64,000 nucleotides of DNA from Amycolatopsis lexingtonensis (GTDB taxonomy: Bacteria > Actinomycetota > Actinomycetes > Mycobacteriales > Pseudonocardiaceae), in the NCBI RefSeq assembly GCF_014873755.1, contig NZ_JADBEG010000001.1, forward strand, positions 4,032,501-4,096,500, in the 5' to 3' direction. The translations under genes and the position numbers were made by a program. Position 1 is the first letter of the stretch. Every line of letters starts with the position of its first letter. Of this stretch, positions 1 through 12,700 are shown piece by piece. The notes under the pieces are model-generated. The model was not told the DNA's origin, did not search any database, and saw only the letters and a list, made by a program, of their open reading frames with translations.

Positions 1-3000
1 ACGTGCTCGTCGGGCTCGACTGCGACGCCGTTGCGGGTGACGACCACGAGGGTTGGCTCGTCGGCGAGCGCACGCTGGACGTCCGCCAGCACCTGGGCCG
101 TGACCGAGCGGACGGCAGCCGGGACCGGTCCCTCCGCGGAAGGCACCTGGAGCAGCGTCACCGGAGGTTTGCCGGGTGGTAGCGGCGCTTCGGGCAGGGG
201 GGGCCAGGTGAGCTGGTAGCCGGTCGGCGCCGGGGCAGCCATCGTGGGCACGGCCCGCAGGGCCAGGGAGCGGACGGCGACCACCGGCGTGCCGTCCGGT
301 GTGGTCGCGGTGACTTCGAGCCCGCCGTCGACCGGCGCGAGCCGGACCCGGAGCGCGGTCGCGCCGGAGGCCAGGAACGCCGCACCGGACCAGCTGAACG
401 GCAGCCCGCCGCCGATCTCCAGCAGCGACGCGGCGTGCAGCGCGGAGTCGAGCAGCGCGGGGTGCACGACGAACTGCGCGGCCGCGTCGTGGTCGTCCTC
501 GGCCAGCGCGACTTCGGCGTAGACGTCGTCGCCGTGCCGCCAAGCCCGCGTCAGGCCCTGGAACATCGGGCCGTACCCGAGGCCGCGGTCGGCCATCGTG
601 TCGTAGAAGCCTTCCAGGGCAACGGCTTCCGCGCCCGCCGGTGGCCACTCGGGCCACGAGACGACCGGTTCGTCCACAGCGGACACGAGCGTGCCGCTCG
701 CATGGCGGGTCCAGGCCGCGCCCGGCTCGCCTTCGTCGCGGGAGTAGACGCGCAGGGTGCGGACGCCGTCCTCGGCGCCGCTGACGGCGACCTGGACGAC
801 GACCCGGCCCCCGTCCGGGACGACCAGCGGGGCTTCCAGCGTCAGCTCGTCGACGCGCGGGCACCCGGCCTGGTCGCCGGCGCGCACGGCCAGCTCCAGC
901 AGCGCCGTCCCCGGGACCACCACGGCCCCGCCGACGGTGTGCCCGGCCAGCCACGGCTGGGCGGCCAGCGACAGACGGCCGGTGAACAGCAGGCCGCCGG
1001 AGTCCGGCAGCTCGACCGCGGCGCCGACCAGCGGGTGCCCGGCGGCCCAGAGCCCGGCCGCGGAGACGTCGCCGACCTGGGCCAGCCCGCCACCCGGCCA
1101 GATCCACTGGTGCTGGAAGGCGTAGGTGGGCAGCGGCACGGCCCGCGCGTCCGGACCGGCCAGCGCCCGCCAGTCGAGGGCGACGCCGGCGACGTGCCAC
1201 CGGCCGAGGGCTTCGGCGACCGCGTCGGCTTCGGCCCGGTCGCGGCGCAGGAACGGGACGGCGAAATGAGCGGCGCCGAGGGACTCCGCGGCCATCGCGG
1301 ACACCGTGGCGTCCGGGCCGATCTCGGCGAACGCGGTGACGCCCAGCTCGGTCAGGCGACGCACGGCCGGGCCGAACAGCACGGGCCGCCAGACCTGCTC
1401 GACCCAGTGCTCGGCCGACGCCAGCACCGACGCGGTGACCAGCTCGCCGGTGACGGTCGAGACGATCGGCAGCGACGGCGCCGAGAAGGTGATCCCGGCG
1501 ACGACCTTGCGGAAGTCGTCGAGCATCGGGGTCATCAGCGGCGAGTGGAAGGCGTGGCTCACGCGCAGCCGCCGCGTCTTGCGGCCGTCGGCGGCGAAGT
1601 GCGCGGCGATCTCCTCGACGCGGCCGGCGGCGCCGGAGACGACGACCGAGGCCGGCCCGTTGACCGCGGCCAGCGCGACCTCGTCCTCGCGCCCGGTCAG
1701 CAGCGGCCGGACCTCGGCTTCGGTGGCCTGCACGGCGATCATCGCGCCGCCCGCGGGCAGCTGCTGCATGAGCCGGCCGCGCGCGGCGACCAGCGTGCAC
1801 GCGTCGTCGAGGCCGAACACCCCGGCGACGTGCGCGGCGGCGATCTCCCCGATCGAATGCCCAGCCAGGTACTCCGGCGTCAGCCCCCACGAGCGGACCA
1901 GGTGGTACAGCGCGACTTCGAAGGCGAACAGCGCGGGCTGCGCGTACTGGGTCTCGTCGAGCGCGTCCGCCTCCTCGGCGAAGAGCAGCTCGTGCAGCGG
2001 GCGGTCCAGCTCCCGGTCGAGCCGCGCGAGCACGGTGTCGAGCGCTTCGGCGAACACCGGGAAGCGCTCGTAGAGGTCACGGCCCATGCCGGCGCGCTGA
2101 CTGCCCTGCCCGGCGAAGAGGAACGCGGGCACCTGCTCCCCCGCTGTCCCGGTGACCAGCCCGGCGACGCTGCCGCCGCGGGCGAGCACCTCCAGGCGGG
2201 TCTCGAGGTCGGTCCGGGTGGCGCCGGTGACGACCGCGCGTTCGGCGAACTGCGTCCGGGTGGTGGCCAGGGCGAACCCGATGTCGGCCGGGTTCTCGTC
2301 GCGATGCTCGGCGAGGTGCGCGAGCAGCCGGGAAGCCTGCTCCCGCACGGCTTCCGGGGTGCGTCCGGACAACGGCCAGGCCAGTACGGGCGGCGCCGGT
2401 TCGGCGCGCGGCGGGACCGGCACGGCCGGCGGTGCTTCGAGCACGGTGTGGGCGTTGGTGCCGCTGATGCCGAACGACGACACGGCGGCGCGGCGCGGGC
2501 GGCCGTGGTCGGGCCAGGCACGCGGCTCGGTGAGCAGCTCGATCGCGCCGCCCGACCAGTCGACGTGCGTGGACGGCTCGGTGACGTGCAGCGTGCGCGG
2601 CAGCGCCCCGGCCCGCATGGCCTGCACCATCTTGATGATCCCGGCGACGCCGGAGGCGGCCTGGGTGTGGCCGAGGTTCGACTTGATCGACCCGAGCAGC
2701 AGCGGCGTTTCCCGGTCCCGGCCGTAGGTGGCCAGCAGTGCCTGGGCTTCGATCGGGTCACCCAGCGTGGTCCCGGTACCGTGCGCCTCGACGACGTCGA
2801 TGTCCGAAGTGGACAGACCGGACGCGGCGAGGGCCTGGCGGATCACGCGTTGCTGGGCCGGGCCGTTCGGCGCGGTGAGGCCGTTGGACGCGCCGTCGGA
2901 GTTCACCGCGCTGCCGCGGACGACGGCGAGGATCTCGTGGCCGTTGCGCTTCGCATCCGACATCCGTTCCAGGACCAGGACCCCGGCGCCTTCAGACCAG

Positions 3001-3710
3001 CCGACGCCGTCGGCGGTGTCCGAAAAGGACTTGCAGCGGCCGTCGGCGGACAGGCCGCGCTGACGGCTGAAGCCGATGAACGTGCTGGGCGTCGACATCA
3101 CGGTGACGCCACCGGCGAGGGCGAGCGAACACTCCCCGTTCTGCAACGCGCGGGCCGCGAGGTGCAGGGCGACGAGCGACGACGAACACGCCGTGTCGAC
3201 CGTGAGCGTCGGGCCTTCCAGGCCGAACGCGTAGGCGACGCGGCCGGAGGCGACGCTCGGCGCGCTGCCGTTGCCCTGGTAGCCCTCGGTGTCCGGGCTG
3301 CCCTGCAGCAGCAGGCCGTAGTCGGAGTACATCACGCCGACGAACACGCCGGTCCGCGAGCCGCGCAGCGAGCGCGGGTCGACGCCGGTCCGCTCGACGG
3401 CCTCCCAGGACACCTCCAGCAGCAGCCGCTGCTGGGAGTCGGTCGCGAGGGCTTCGCGGGGGCTCATCCCGAAGAACGCCGGGTCGAATTCGCCGGCCTC
3501 GTGCAGGAAACCGCCGCTGCGGGTGTAGGACGTGCCGGGGTGGTCGGGGTCCGGGTGGTAGAGGCCGTCGACGTCCCAGCCGCGGTTGGCCGGGAAGTCG
3601 GTGACGGCGTCGACGCCCTCGTTCACCAGGTTCCAGAGGTCTTCGGGCGAGCCGACGCCGCCCGGGTAGCGGCAGCCCATGCCGACGATGACGATCGGGT
3701 CGCCGTCCAC
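1..3710 (-). other. PKS module A4 (partial): KS-AT(malonyl)-DH-(KR truncated by window)
   Basis: KS starts at [17 protein letters not shown] and has DTACSSS (near 3195) and [11 protein letters not shown] has GHSIGE (near 1855) and VSHAFHS (near 1550). DH has [10 protein letters not shown] (near 945) and Asp in [10 protein letters not shown] (near 440), so it looks competent. Only the beginning of the KR structural subdomain is inside the window, so KR activity and stereochemical type cannot be read. A DH is normally useful only with a KR, hence an alkene is the likely outcome. Confidence 0.88.
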
Positions 3711-6700
3711 CGCGGCCGTCGTGGTGACCGGTTCGGGGACGTCGACCTCGCCGAGCAGGAACGCGGCCAGCTCGGCCGGGGTCGGGTAGTCGAACGTGAG
3801 CGTGGCGGGCAGCCGCAGCCCGGTGGCCGCGTCGAGGCGGTTGCGCAGCTCGACCGCGGTGAGCGAGTCGAAGCCCAGCTCGCGGAACGGCCGGTCGGCG
3901 GCCACCCCGGCGGTGCCGGCGTGGCCGAGCACGGCGGCGACCTGCGCGCGGACGAGGTCGAGCACCGCGCGGGAACGCTCCGGGCCGCTGAGGCCGAGCA
4001 GTGGGCCGTCGAGGCGCGGGAGGTTGGCCGCCGTCTGCCGGGCGGGGGTGCGGACCAGGCCGCGCAGCAGGTGCGTGACCTCGGGCAACGCGCCGAGCGC
4101 GGTGAAGTCGAGGCGCACCGGCAGGACGGTGTCGAGCCCGGACGCGCAGGCCGCGTCGAACAGCCGCAGGGCGTGGTCCGGTTCGAGCGCGGGCATGCCG
4201 GTGGCGGCCATCCGGCGCAGGTCGGCGTCGGTGAGGGTGGCGGTCATGCCGCCCGCGCGCGACCACGCGCCCCAGCCGAGGGAAAGCGCCTGCTGCCCGC
4301 GGGCCCGGCGGCGCCGGACGAGCGCGTCGACGGCCGCGTTGGCCGCGGTGTAGTTCGCCTGCCCGGCCGCGCCGAACGTGCCGGCGACCGAGGAGTAGAC
4401 GACGAACGCGGTCAGGTCGAGGTGGCGGGTCAGCTCGTCGAGGTGCCAGGCGGCGTCGAACTTGGGCGCCAGCACGGTGTCGAGCCGCTCGGGGGTGAGC
4501 GAGCCGAGGATGCCGTCGTCGAGGACGCCCGCGGTGTGCACGACGGCGGACAGCGGGACGCCGTCGAGGACGCGGGCCAGCTCGGCGCGGTCGGCCACGT
4601 CCGCCGCGGCGACGTCGACTTCGGCACCGGCGAGGGTCAGCTCGGCGACCAGGTCGGCCGCGCCCGGAGCGTCGAGACCACGGCGGCTGACCAGCAGCAG
4701 CCGCCGGGCGCCGTGGGTGGTCACCAGGTGGCGGGCCAGCGCGGCGCCGAGCCCGCCGGTGCCGCCGGTGATGAGCACGGTGCCTTCGTCCCACTTCGGC
4801 GGGACGACGTCGTCGGCGTACGGCACGCGGGCGATCCGGGCGGCGCTGATCTCGCCGCCCCGCACGATCGTCTGCGGTTCGCCGGACGCCACCACGGCGG
4901 GCAGCGCGGCGAGGGACTCCGGTGCTTCGTCCACATCGGACAGGAAGAACCGGCCGGGGTGCTCGCGTTGCGCCGAGCGCACCAGTCCCCAGACGGCCGC
5001 GGCGGCGGGATCGTCCATTCCGGACGTGACGAACAGCAGCCGGGAGTCCTCCGAGGACTGCAGCACCGCCAGCGCGTCGGCAGTAGCGGTGCGCACGCCC
5101 TCGGGTCCGCCGGCCGCGACGTGGTGGACGGCGAACTCGGCTTCCTCGGCCGGGCGCGGAACCGGGACCCAGTCCAGGTGGTACAGCGAGTCGACGGGCT
5201 GGGTCCGCGCCGGGGCGGCTGGGCGCAGCACGAGCGAGCCGACCGAAGCGACCGGGTCACCGGCCGCGTCGCGCAGCTCGATCGCGACGGAGTCCTCGCC
5301 GAGCCGGGTCAGCTTGGCCCGCACGACGGCCGCGCCCCCCGCGTGCAGCGTGACGCCGCTCCAGGCGAACGGGAGGCGGCCACCGTCCACTTCGGTCAGC
5401 CCGGCGTGCTCGGCGGCGTGCAGGACGGCGTCCAGCAGCGCCGGGTGCAGCCCGAACGCGGCCGCGTCCCGCTCGGCTTCCTCGGGCAGCACGACGTCGG
5501 CGTACACCGCCTCGGGGGTGCGCCAGACGGCTTTGAGCCCGCGGAACAGCGGCCCGTAGGCGAACCCGCCCGAGGCGAGCCGCTCGTAGAACCCCTCCAG
5601 GGCAACGGCTTCGGCTTCCGGCGGCGGCCACGCGGCCGAGTCGTCCGGCGTGGCCGTACCCGTGCCGAGACGGCCGCTCGCGTGCCGCGTCCACGGCTGC
5701 TCGCCGCCGCCGGACGGGGTGGAGTACACGGCCAGGGCGCGTTCGCCCGCGGGACCGGCCGGGCCGACGGCGACCTGGAGCCGCACCGCGCCTTCCGGCG
5801 GCAGGACCAGGGGGACTTCGAGGGTCAGCTCGTCGACGCGGTCGCAGCCCGCCCGGTCGGCGGCGCGGATCGCGAGGTCGAGGTAGGCGGTGCCGGGCAG
5901 CAGCGCCGCGCCGAGCACGAAGTGGTCGGCCAGCCACGGCTGCGTGCGCAGCGAAAGCTGGGCGGTGAACAGGAACCCACCGGAGTCCGGCAGTTCGACG
6001 CCGGCGCCGAGCAGCGGGTGCCGGGCCGCGTCGAGACCGGCGGCACCAAGGTCGCCGGGGACCGCGCCGGACGTGCGCGGCCAATGGCGTTCGCGCTGGA
6101 AGGGGTAAGTCGGCAGGTCCGGGCCGGGGCCGCCGGCCGGGCTGAAGAACGCGGGCCAGCCGACCCGCACCCCGGCGACGTGCAGGCGGCCGAGCGCCGT
6201 CACGAACGCGGTCTCCTCGGCCTGGTCACGGCGCAGCAGCGGGACGCAGGCGACGTCGGAGCCGAGGACTTCGCTCGCGGCGGCCGACAGCGACCCGTCC
6301 GGGCCCAGCTCGACGACGGCGGCCGCGTCCTGCTCGCCGAGCACGCGCACGGCGTCGGCGAAGCGGACCGGCTCGCGGACGTGCGCGACCCAGTACTCCG
6401 GCGTGTGCGGGTCGGCGAGTTCACCGGTCACTGTGGACACGATCGGCAGCCGCGGCTCCGCGAACTCCAGGCCCGCCAGCACTTCGGCGAAGTCGTCGAG
6501 CATCGGATCCATCAGCGGCGAGTGGAACGCGTGGCTGACGGCGAGGCGCCGGACGTGGTGCCCGGCCGCCGCGAGGGCGTCGGTGGTCCGGGTGACGGCG
6601 GCTTCGGTACCCGCGACCACGACGGCGTTCGGCCCGTTGACCGCGGCGATCGTCACGCCGTCGACCAGGAACTCGCGGACTTCGGCTTCGGACGTGCGCA

Positions 6701-9700
6701 CCGCGGCCATCGCGCCACCGGCCGGGAGTGCGGCCATCAAACGGCCGCGGGCGGCGACGAGCGTGCACGCGTCCTCAAGGGACAGAACCCCGGCGACGTG
6801 GGCCGCGGCGATCTCGCCGACCGAGTGCCCGGCGAGCCAGGACGGCTTGACCCCGAACGATTCCAGCAGCCGGTACTGCGCGACGCCGAGGGCGAAGGTC
6901 GCCGGTTGCGTCCAGTCGGTGCGGTCCAGCAGCGTGCCGTCCTCGCCGAAGACGACGTCTCGCAGTTCCTCGCCGAGGTGGGCGCACACGGCGTCGAAGG
7001 CTTCGGCGAACACCGGGAAACGCCGGTACAGCCCGGCGCCCATGCCCGGCCGTTGCGCGCCCTGCCCCGCGAAGACGAACGCGGTCTTGGCGCGGGTCCG
7101 CGCCGGAGTCACGACGGGTGTCTCGGCGAGCGCGGCCAGCTGCTCGAGGGGGTCACCGACGATGGCCGCGCGGTACGGGAACGCGGTGCGGGTGGTGGCG
7201 AGCGCGCGGGCGATCCCGGCGGGGGCGCGGTCGCTGAGCAGCGCGTGCAGCTGAGCGGCCTGCGCGGACAACGCCTCAGGCGTACGCGCGGACAGCAGCA
7301 GCGGCGCGGTCGGGGGCTCTTCGGCGACGACGTCGTCGAAAACCGGAGCCTGTTCGAGGATCGCGTGCGCGTTCGTGCCGCTGAGCCCGAACGACGAGAC
7401 CCCCGCACGGCGCGGTCGCCCGGACTCCGGCCAGGCGCGGTGCTCGGTGAGCACCCGCACGTCGCCGGCGGTCCAGTCGACGCGGCTCGACGGCTCGTCG
7501 ACGTGCAGCGTCCTCGGCAGCTCGCCGTGCCGCAGGGCGAGGACCATCTTGATGATCCCGGCGACACCAGCCGCCGCCTGGGTGTGGCCGAGGTTGGACT
7601 TGACGGCGCCGAGCCACAGCGGTTCTTCGCGGTCGCGGCCGTAGGTGGCCAGCAGTGCCTGCGCTTCGATCGGGTCGCCGAGCACGGTGCCGGTGCCGTG
7701 CGCCTCCACCGCGTCGACGTCCGTTGTGGACAGTCCGGCGTCGGCGAGGGCCTGGCGGATCACGCGTTGCTGGGCGGGCCCGTTGGGGGCGGTGAGTCCG
7801 TTGGACGCGCCGTCGGAGTTGACGGCGGTGCCGCGGACCACGGCGAGCACCGGGTGGCCCTGCTCCCGCGCGGTGGAAAGCCGTTCGACGACGAGGATCC
7901 CGGCGCCTTCGGACCAGCCGGTGCCGTCGGCGCCCTCGGCGAACGGCTTGCAGCGGCCGTCGGCGGCGAGGCCGCCCTGCCGGGCGAACTCGGCGAAGGA
8001 GTTGGGCGTGGCCATGATCGTGACGCCGCCGGCCAGCGCGGTCGTGCACTCGCCGCGGCGCAGTGCCTGCGCGGCCCAGTGCAGCGCGACCATCGACGAC
8101 GAGCACGCGGTGTCGACGGTGACCGACGGGCCTTCCAGCCCGAGCGTGTAGGACAACCGTCCGGAAAGGACACTGGCGGTGGTGCCGGTGGCCAGGTGCC
8201 CCTGGACGTCTTCGCCGGAGGTGGCCAGCAGGGTGCCGTAGTCCTGGCCGTTGGTGCCGACGAACACGCCGGTGTCGCCGCCGTGCAGCGTCGCCGGGTC
8301 GATCCCGGCGCGTTCGAGGGCCTCCCAGGAGACTTCGAGCAGCAGCCGCTGCTGCGGGTCCATCGCCAGCGCCTCGCGGGGCGAGATGCCGAAGAAGTCG
8401 GCGTCGAAGTCGGTGACGCCGTCGAGGAAGCCGCCGGTCAGCGCGTACTCGTACCCGGAGGCGAGGGTGGCGAGGTCCCAGCCGCGGTCTTCGGGGAAGG
8501 CGGTGATGCCGTCCCCGCCGCCGGCGAGCAGGCGCCAGAAGTCCTCGGGGCCACGGACGCCGCCGGGGAACCGGCAGCCGATGCCGACGATGACGATCGG
8601 GTCGTCGTCGGCCGACGCGCGCACCGGTGCCGCGGCCTCGACCAGCGTGCCCGCGAGTTCGCCGAGCAGGTGGCGGGTGAGGATCTCCGGGGTCGGGTGG
8701 TCGAACACCAACGACGGCGGGAGGTCGAGCCCGGTCGCCAGCGCGACGACGTTGCGCAGCTCGACGGCGGTGAGCGAGTCGAAGCCGAGGTCGCGGAACG
8801 CGCGGTCGGGCGCCACTCCCCCGGTGCCGCTGTGGCCGAGCACCACCGCGACCTGCTCCAGCAGCAGCCCGAGCAGGAAGTCGAACCGGTCGTCCTCGGG
8901 GACGGCGGCGAGCCGGGCGCGCAGCTCTTCGTCCCCGCGCGGGGCATCGACACGCGCGGCCGCCGGGATGCCGCTGAGCAGCGGGCTCGGGCGCAGCACC
9001 TGCGCGTAGCGGGTCCAGTCGATGTCGGCGACGACGACGGTGGGGTCCGCCAGCGCCCGGTCCAGCGCGGCGGCCGCGCGTTCCGGGTCGAGGGGGTTCA
9101 GGCCGCCGCGGCGGGCGCGGTCGGCGACGGCCGGGTCGGCGGCGAGCATGCCGCCGCCCGCCCACGGGCCCCAGGCGATGGACGTCGCGGGCAGGCCGAG
9201 GCCGCGGCGGTGCTCGGCGAGGGCGTCGAGGGTGGCGTTGGCTGCCGCGTAGGCCGCCTGCCCGGCCGAGCCGAACGTGCCCGCGACGGAGGAGAACAGC
9301 ACGAAGCTGCGCAGGTCGGCGGTCAGTTCGTGCAGGTTCCACGCGGCCTCGGCCTTGGCGCGGAACCCGGCTTCGAAGCGGTCCGGGGTAAGAGTGTCGA
9401 GAACGCCGTCGTCGAGGACCCCGGCGGTGTGCACGACGTCGGTCAGGTCCGGGATGTCTGCCAGCACGGCGGCGAGGGCGTCCCGGTCGGCGGCGTCGCA
9501 CGCGGTGATGGTGACCTCGGCGCCGAGCGCGGTCAGCTCCTCGCGCAGGTCGGCCGCGCCGGGGGCGTCGGGACCACGGCGGCTGAGCAGCACCAGGGTG
9601 CGGCCCGTCTTCGCGAGCCGGCGGGCGATTTCGGCACCGAGCGCGCCGGTGCCGCCGGTGATGAGGGTGGTTCCGCCGCCGGGCGCGCGGCCCGGTGCCG

Positions 9701-12700
9701 GGGGCGCGGCGACGACCCGGCGGCCGAACAGCCCGGCCGCGCGGATCGCGAGCTGGTCTTCGCCGTCGGCGCCGGTCAACGCCGCCGCGAGCCGTCGGGG
9801 CACTTCCGCGTCCAGCTCGGCGGGCAGGTCGACGAGACCGCCCCAGCGCTGCGGAAGTTCGAGCGCGGCGGCGCGGCCGAGGCCCCAGACGGCGGCTTGG
9901 GCGGGCCGTCCGACGGGGTCGCCCGGGGCCACCGCGAGGGCCTCGCGGGTCACGCACCACAGCGGGGTGTTGCCGAGGGCCTGCAGCAGCGTGGCCGTGG
10001 CGGTGAGCCCGGCCGGGACGCCCGGGAAGCCGGTTTCGTCGAGGGCCAGCAGGGAAAGCACGTGGTCGAACTCGCGCTCGCGCAGGCGGTCGGCGATGGT
10101 GTCGTCGAAGACCACCGGCTCGCCGTCGAAGTACCCGGCGACGGTGGTGACCCACGGGTCGCCGGCCAGCGCGGCCGGGACGACCACGAGCCACGATCCG
10201 GTGCCGGGACGGGCCGCGGTGACCGGGACCCAGGTCGCTTTGTAGCACCATCTGTCCACAACGGACTCTTCGTGGCGTGAACGACGGTAGGAGGACAGCG
10301 CGGGCAGGACGGCGCTGAGGGACGCGTCGTCGACGTCGAGCCGCGCGGCCAGTCCCGCGGCGTCACCCCGATCCACGGCAGCCCAGAACTCGGCGTCGGC
10401 CGTCTCGCCGGTGGGTGCGGCGGCCGAGGGCCAGAACCATTCGTGCTGGAACGCGTACGTGGGCAACGGAACCCGGCGCGCGCCGGTCCCGGCGAAGAAG
10501 GCGGACCAGTCGATCCGGACGCCGGAGACGTGCAGCTTCCCGACGGCGCCGACCAGGGTCTCGACGTCGTCGCGGCCGCGACGGGCCACCGGGATGCCGT
10601 CGGTCATCGCGGACAGGACCGCGTCCGGGCCGATTTCGACGATCACGCCGGTCCCGTGCAGCTGCTCGGCGGTGTCGGCGAACCGGACCGGCTCCCGGAC
10701 GTGCGCGACCCAGCGTTCCGGGTCGGTGACGTCGCCCTCGGCGATCATCGGCACGGCGGGCGCTTCGAAGGCCAGCCCGGCGATGGCGTCCCGGAACGCG
10801 GGCAGCATCGGGTCCATCAGCGGCGAGTGGAACGCGTGCGACACGGTGAGCCGTTTGGTGTCGGCGAAGTGCTCCGCCGCGGCGAGCACGGCGGCCTCGG
10901 CGCCGGACAGCACGACCGAATCCGGGGCGTTGACCGCCGCGAGCGCGACCTCGTCGTTCAGGTAGGGCGCGATTTCTTCCTCGGTGGCGCGGACGGCGAC
11001 CATCGCGCCCCCGGGCTCGAGGTCCTGCATCAGCGACGCGCGGGCGGTGACCAGCGTGCAGGCGTCCTCCAGCGTGAGCACGCCGGCCACATGCGCGGCG
11101 GCGATCTCGCCGACGGAGTGGCCGCCGACGAAGTCCGGCCGGATCCCCCACGTGCCCAGCAGCCGGACGAGCGCGACCTCGACCGCGAACAACGCGGGCT
11201 GCGCGAACCCCGTCTGCGCCAACGCGTCGGCGTCCTCACCCCAGAGGACTTCGCGCACCCGCGGGTCGAGGCGGTCGAGCACGGCGTCGAGCGCGGTGGC
11301 GAACGCCGGGAAGCAGTCGTAGAGGCCGCGGGTCATGCCGGGCCGCTGGGCGCCCTGGCCGGTGAAGACGAACGCGACCTTCGGGACGCCCTTCGCCTCG
11401 CCGGTGGTGACCAGCGGCGACGGGCGGCCCTCGGCAAGCGCGGCGAGCCCCTCGGCGGTGAAGACGACGGCGCGGTGGTCGAACGTCGAACGCGTCGTGG
11501 CCAGGGAGTACCCGAGATCGACCAGGTCCGCGTCGACGTCCCGGAGCCGGGCGGCTTGGTCGCGCAGCGCTTCCGGCGTCCGTCCACTGAGGACCAGCGG
11601 AACGCACGGCAGCTCGCGCTCGGCCTCGTCACGGGCCGGGATGACGACCGGCGGTTCCTCGATGATGGCGTGGGCGTTGGTGCCGCTGATGCCGAACGAC
11701 GAGACACCGGCGCGGCGCGGGCGCCCGGCCTCGGCGGGCCACGGCCGAGCGTCGGTGAGCAGCTCCACGTTCCCGGCGGCCCACTCGACGTGCGTCGAGG
11801 GCTCGGTGACGTGCAGCGTGCGCGGCAGGGTCTGGTGGCGCATCGCCTGGACGACCTTGATGATCCCGGCGACGCCGGCCGCCGCCTGGGCGTGCCCGAT
11901 GTTGGACTTGATCGAGCCGAGCAGCAGCGGGTTCTCGCGGTCCTGGCCGTACGTGGCGAGCAGGGCCTGCGCTTCGATCGGGTCGCCCAGGGTGGTCCCG
12001 GTGCCGTGCGCCTCGACGACGTCGACGTCCCTCGTGGACAGTCCGGAGGCGGCGAGTGCTTGCCGGATCACCCGTTGCTGCGACGGTCCGTTCGGCGCCG
12101 TGAGGCCGTTGGACGCGCCATCGGAGTTGACGGCGGAGCCGCGCAGCACGGCCAGGATCTCGTGGCCGTTGCGGCGTGCGTCCGACATCCTTTCCAGGAC
12201 GAGAATCCCGGCGCCCTCGGACCAGCCGACGCCGTCGGCGGTGTCCGAAAAGGACTTGCAGCGGCCGTCGGCGGCGATGCCACGCTGGCGGCTGGACGCG
12301 ACGAACGATCCGGGTGTCGACATGACCGTGACACCGCCGGCCAGCGCGAGGGAGCACTCCCCCTGCCGCAGGGCCTGCGCGGCCCAGTGCAGCGCGACCA
12401 GCGACGACGAGCACGCCGTGTCGACGGTGACGGTCGGCCCTTCGAGGCCCATCGTGTACGCGATCCGGCCGGAGGCGACGCTGGGGGCGCTGCCGTTGCC
12501 CTGGTAGGCCTCGGCTTCCGGGCTGCCCTGCAGCAGCATCCCGTAGTCGGAGTACATCACGCCGACGAACACGCCGGTCCGCGAGCCGCGCAGCGACACC
12601 GGGTCGACGCCCGCGCGCTCGACGGCTTCCCACGACACTTCGAGCAGCAGCCGCTGCTGCGAATCCGTGGCAAGCGCTTCCCGCGGGCTCATCCCGAAGA

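Noticed and set aside
7276..10251. A 991-codon minus-strand open frame overlapping PKS gene A
   Set aside because: It is out of phase with the continuous gene A frame, which carries KS, KR and ACP motifs through the same DNA; the alternative frame is Arg/Pro-rich with no motif.
10250..10262. DnaA-box-like TGTCCACAAC as part of a replication origin
   Set aside because: It is an isolated site in PKS coding sequence, with no cluster of boxes, AT-rich unwinding region or replication gene.
435..10280. A plus-strand open frame of 3,281 codons, and similar ones at 10443-14300, 14364-18368, 18865-27264 and 30568-36657
   Set aside because: They lie exactly antisense to conserved PKS domains, have Arg/Gly/Ala/Val-rich low-similarity translations and no domain motifs. 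Such stop-free antisense frames are expected when codon third positions are nearly all G or C.
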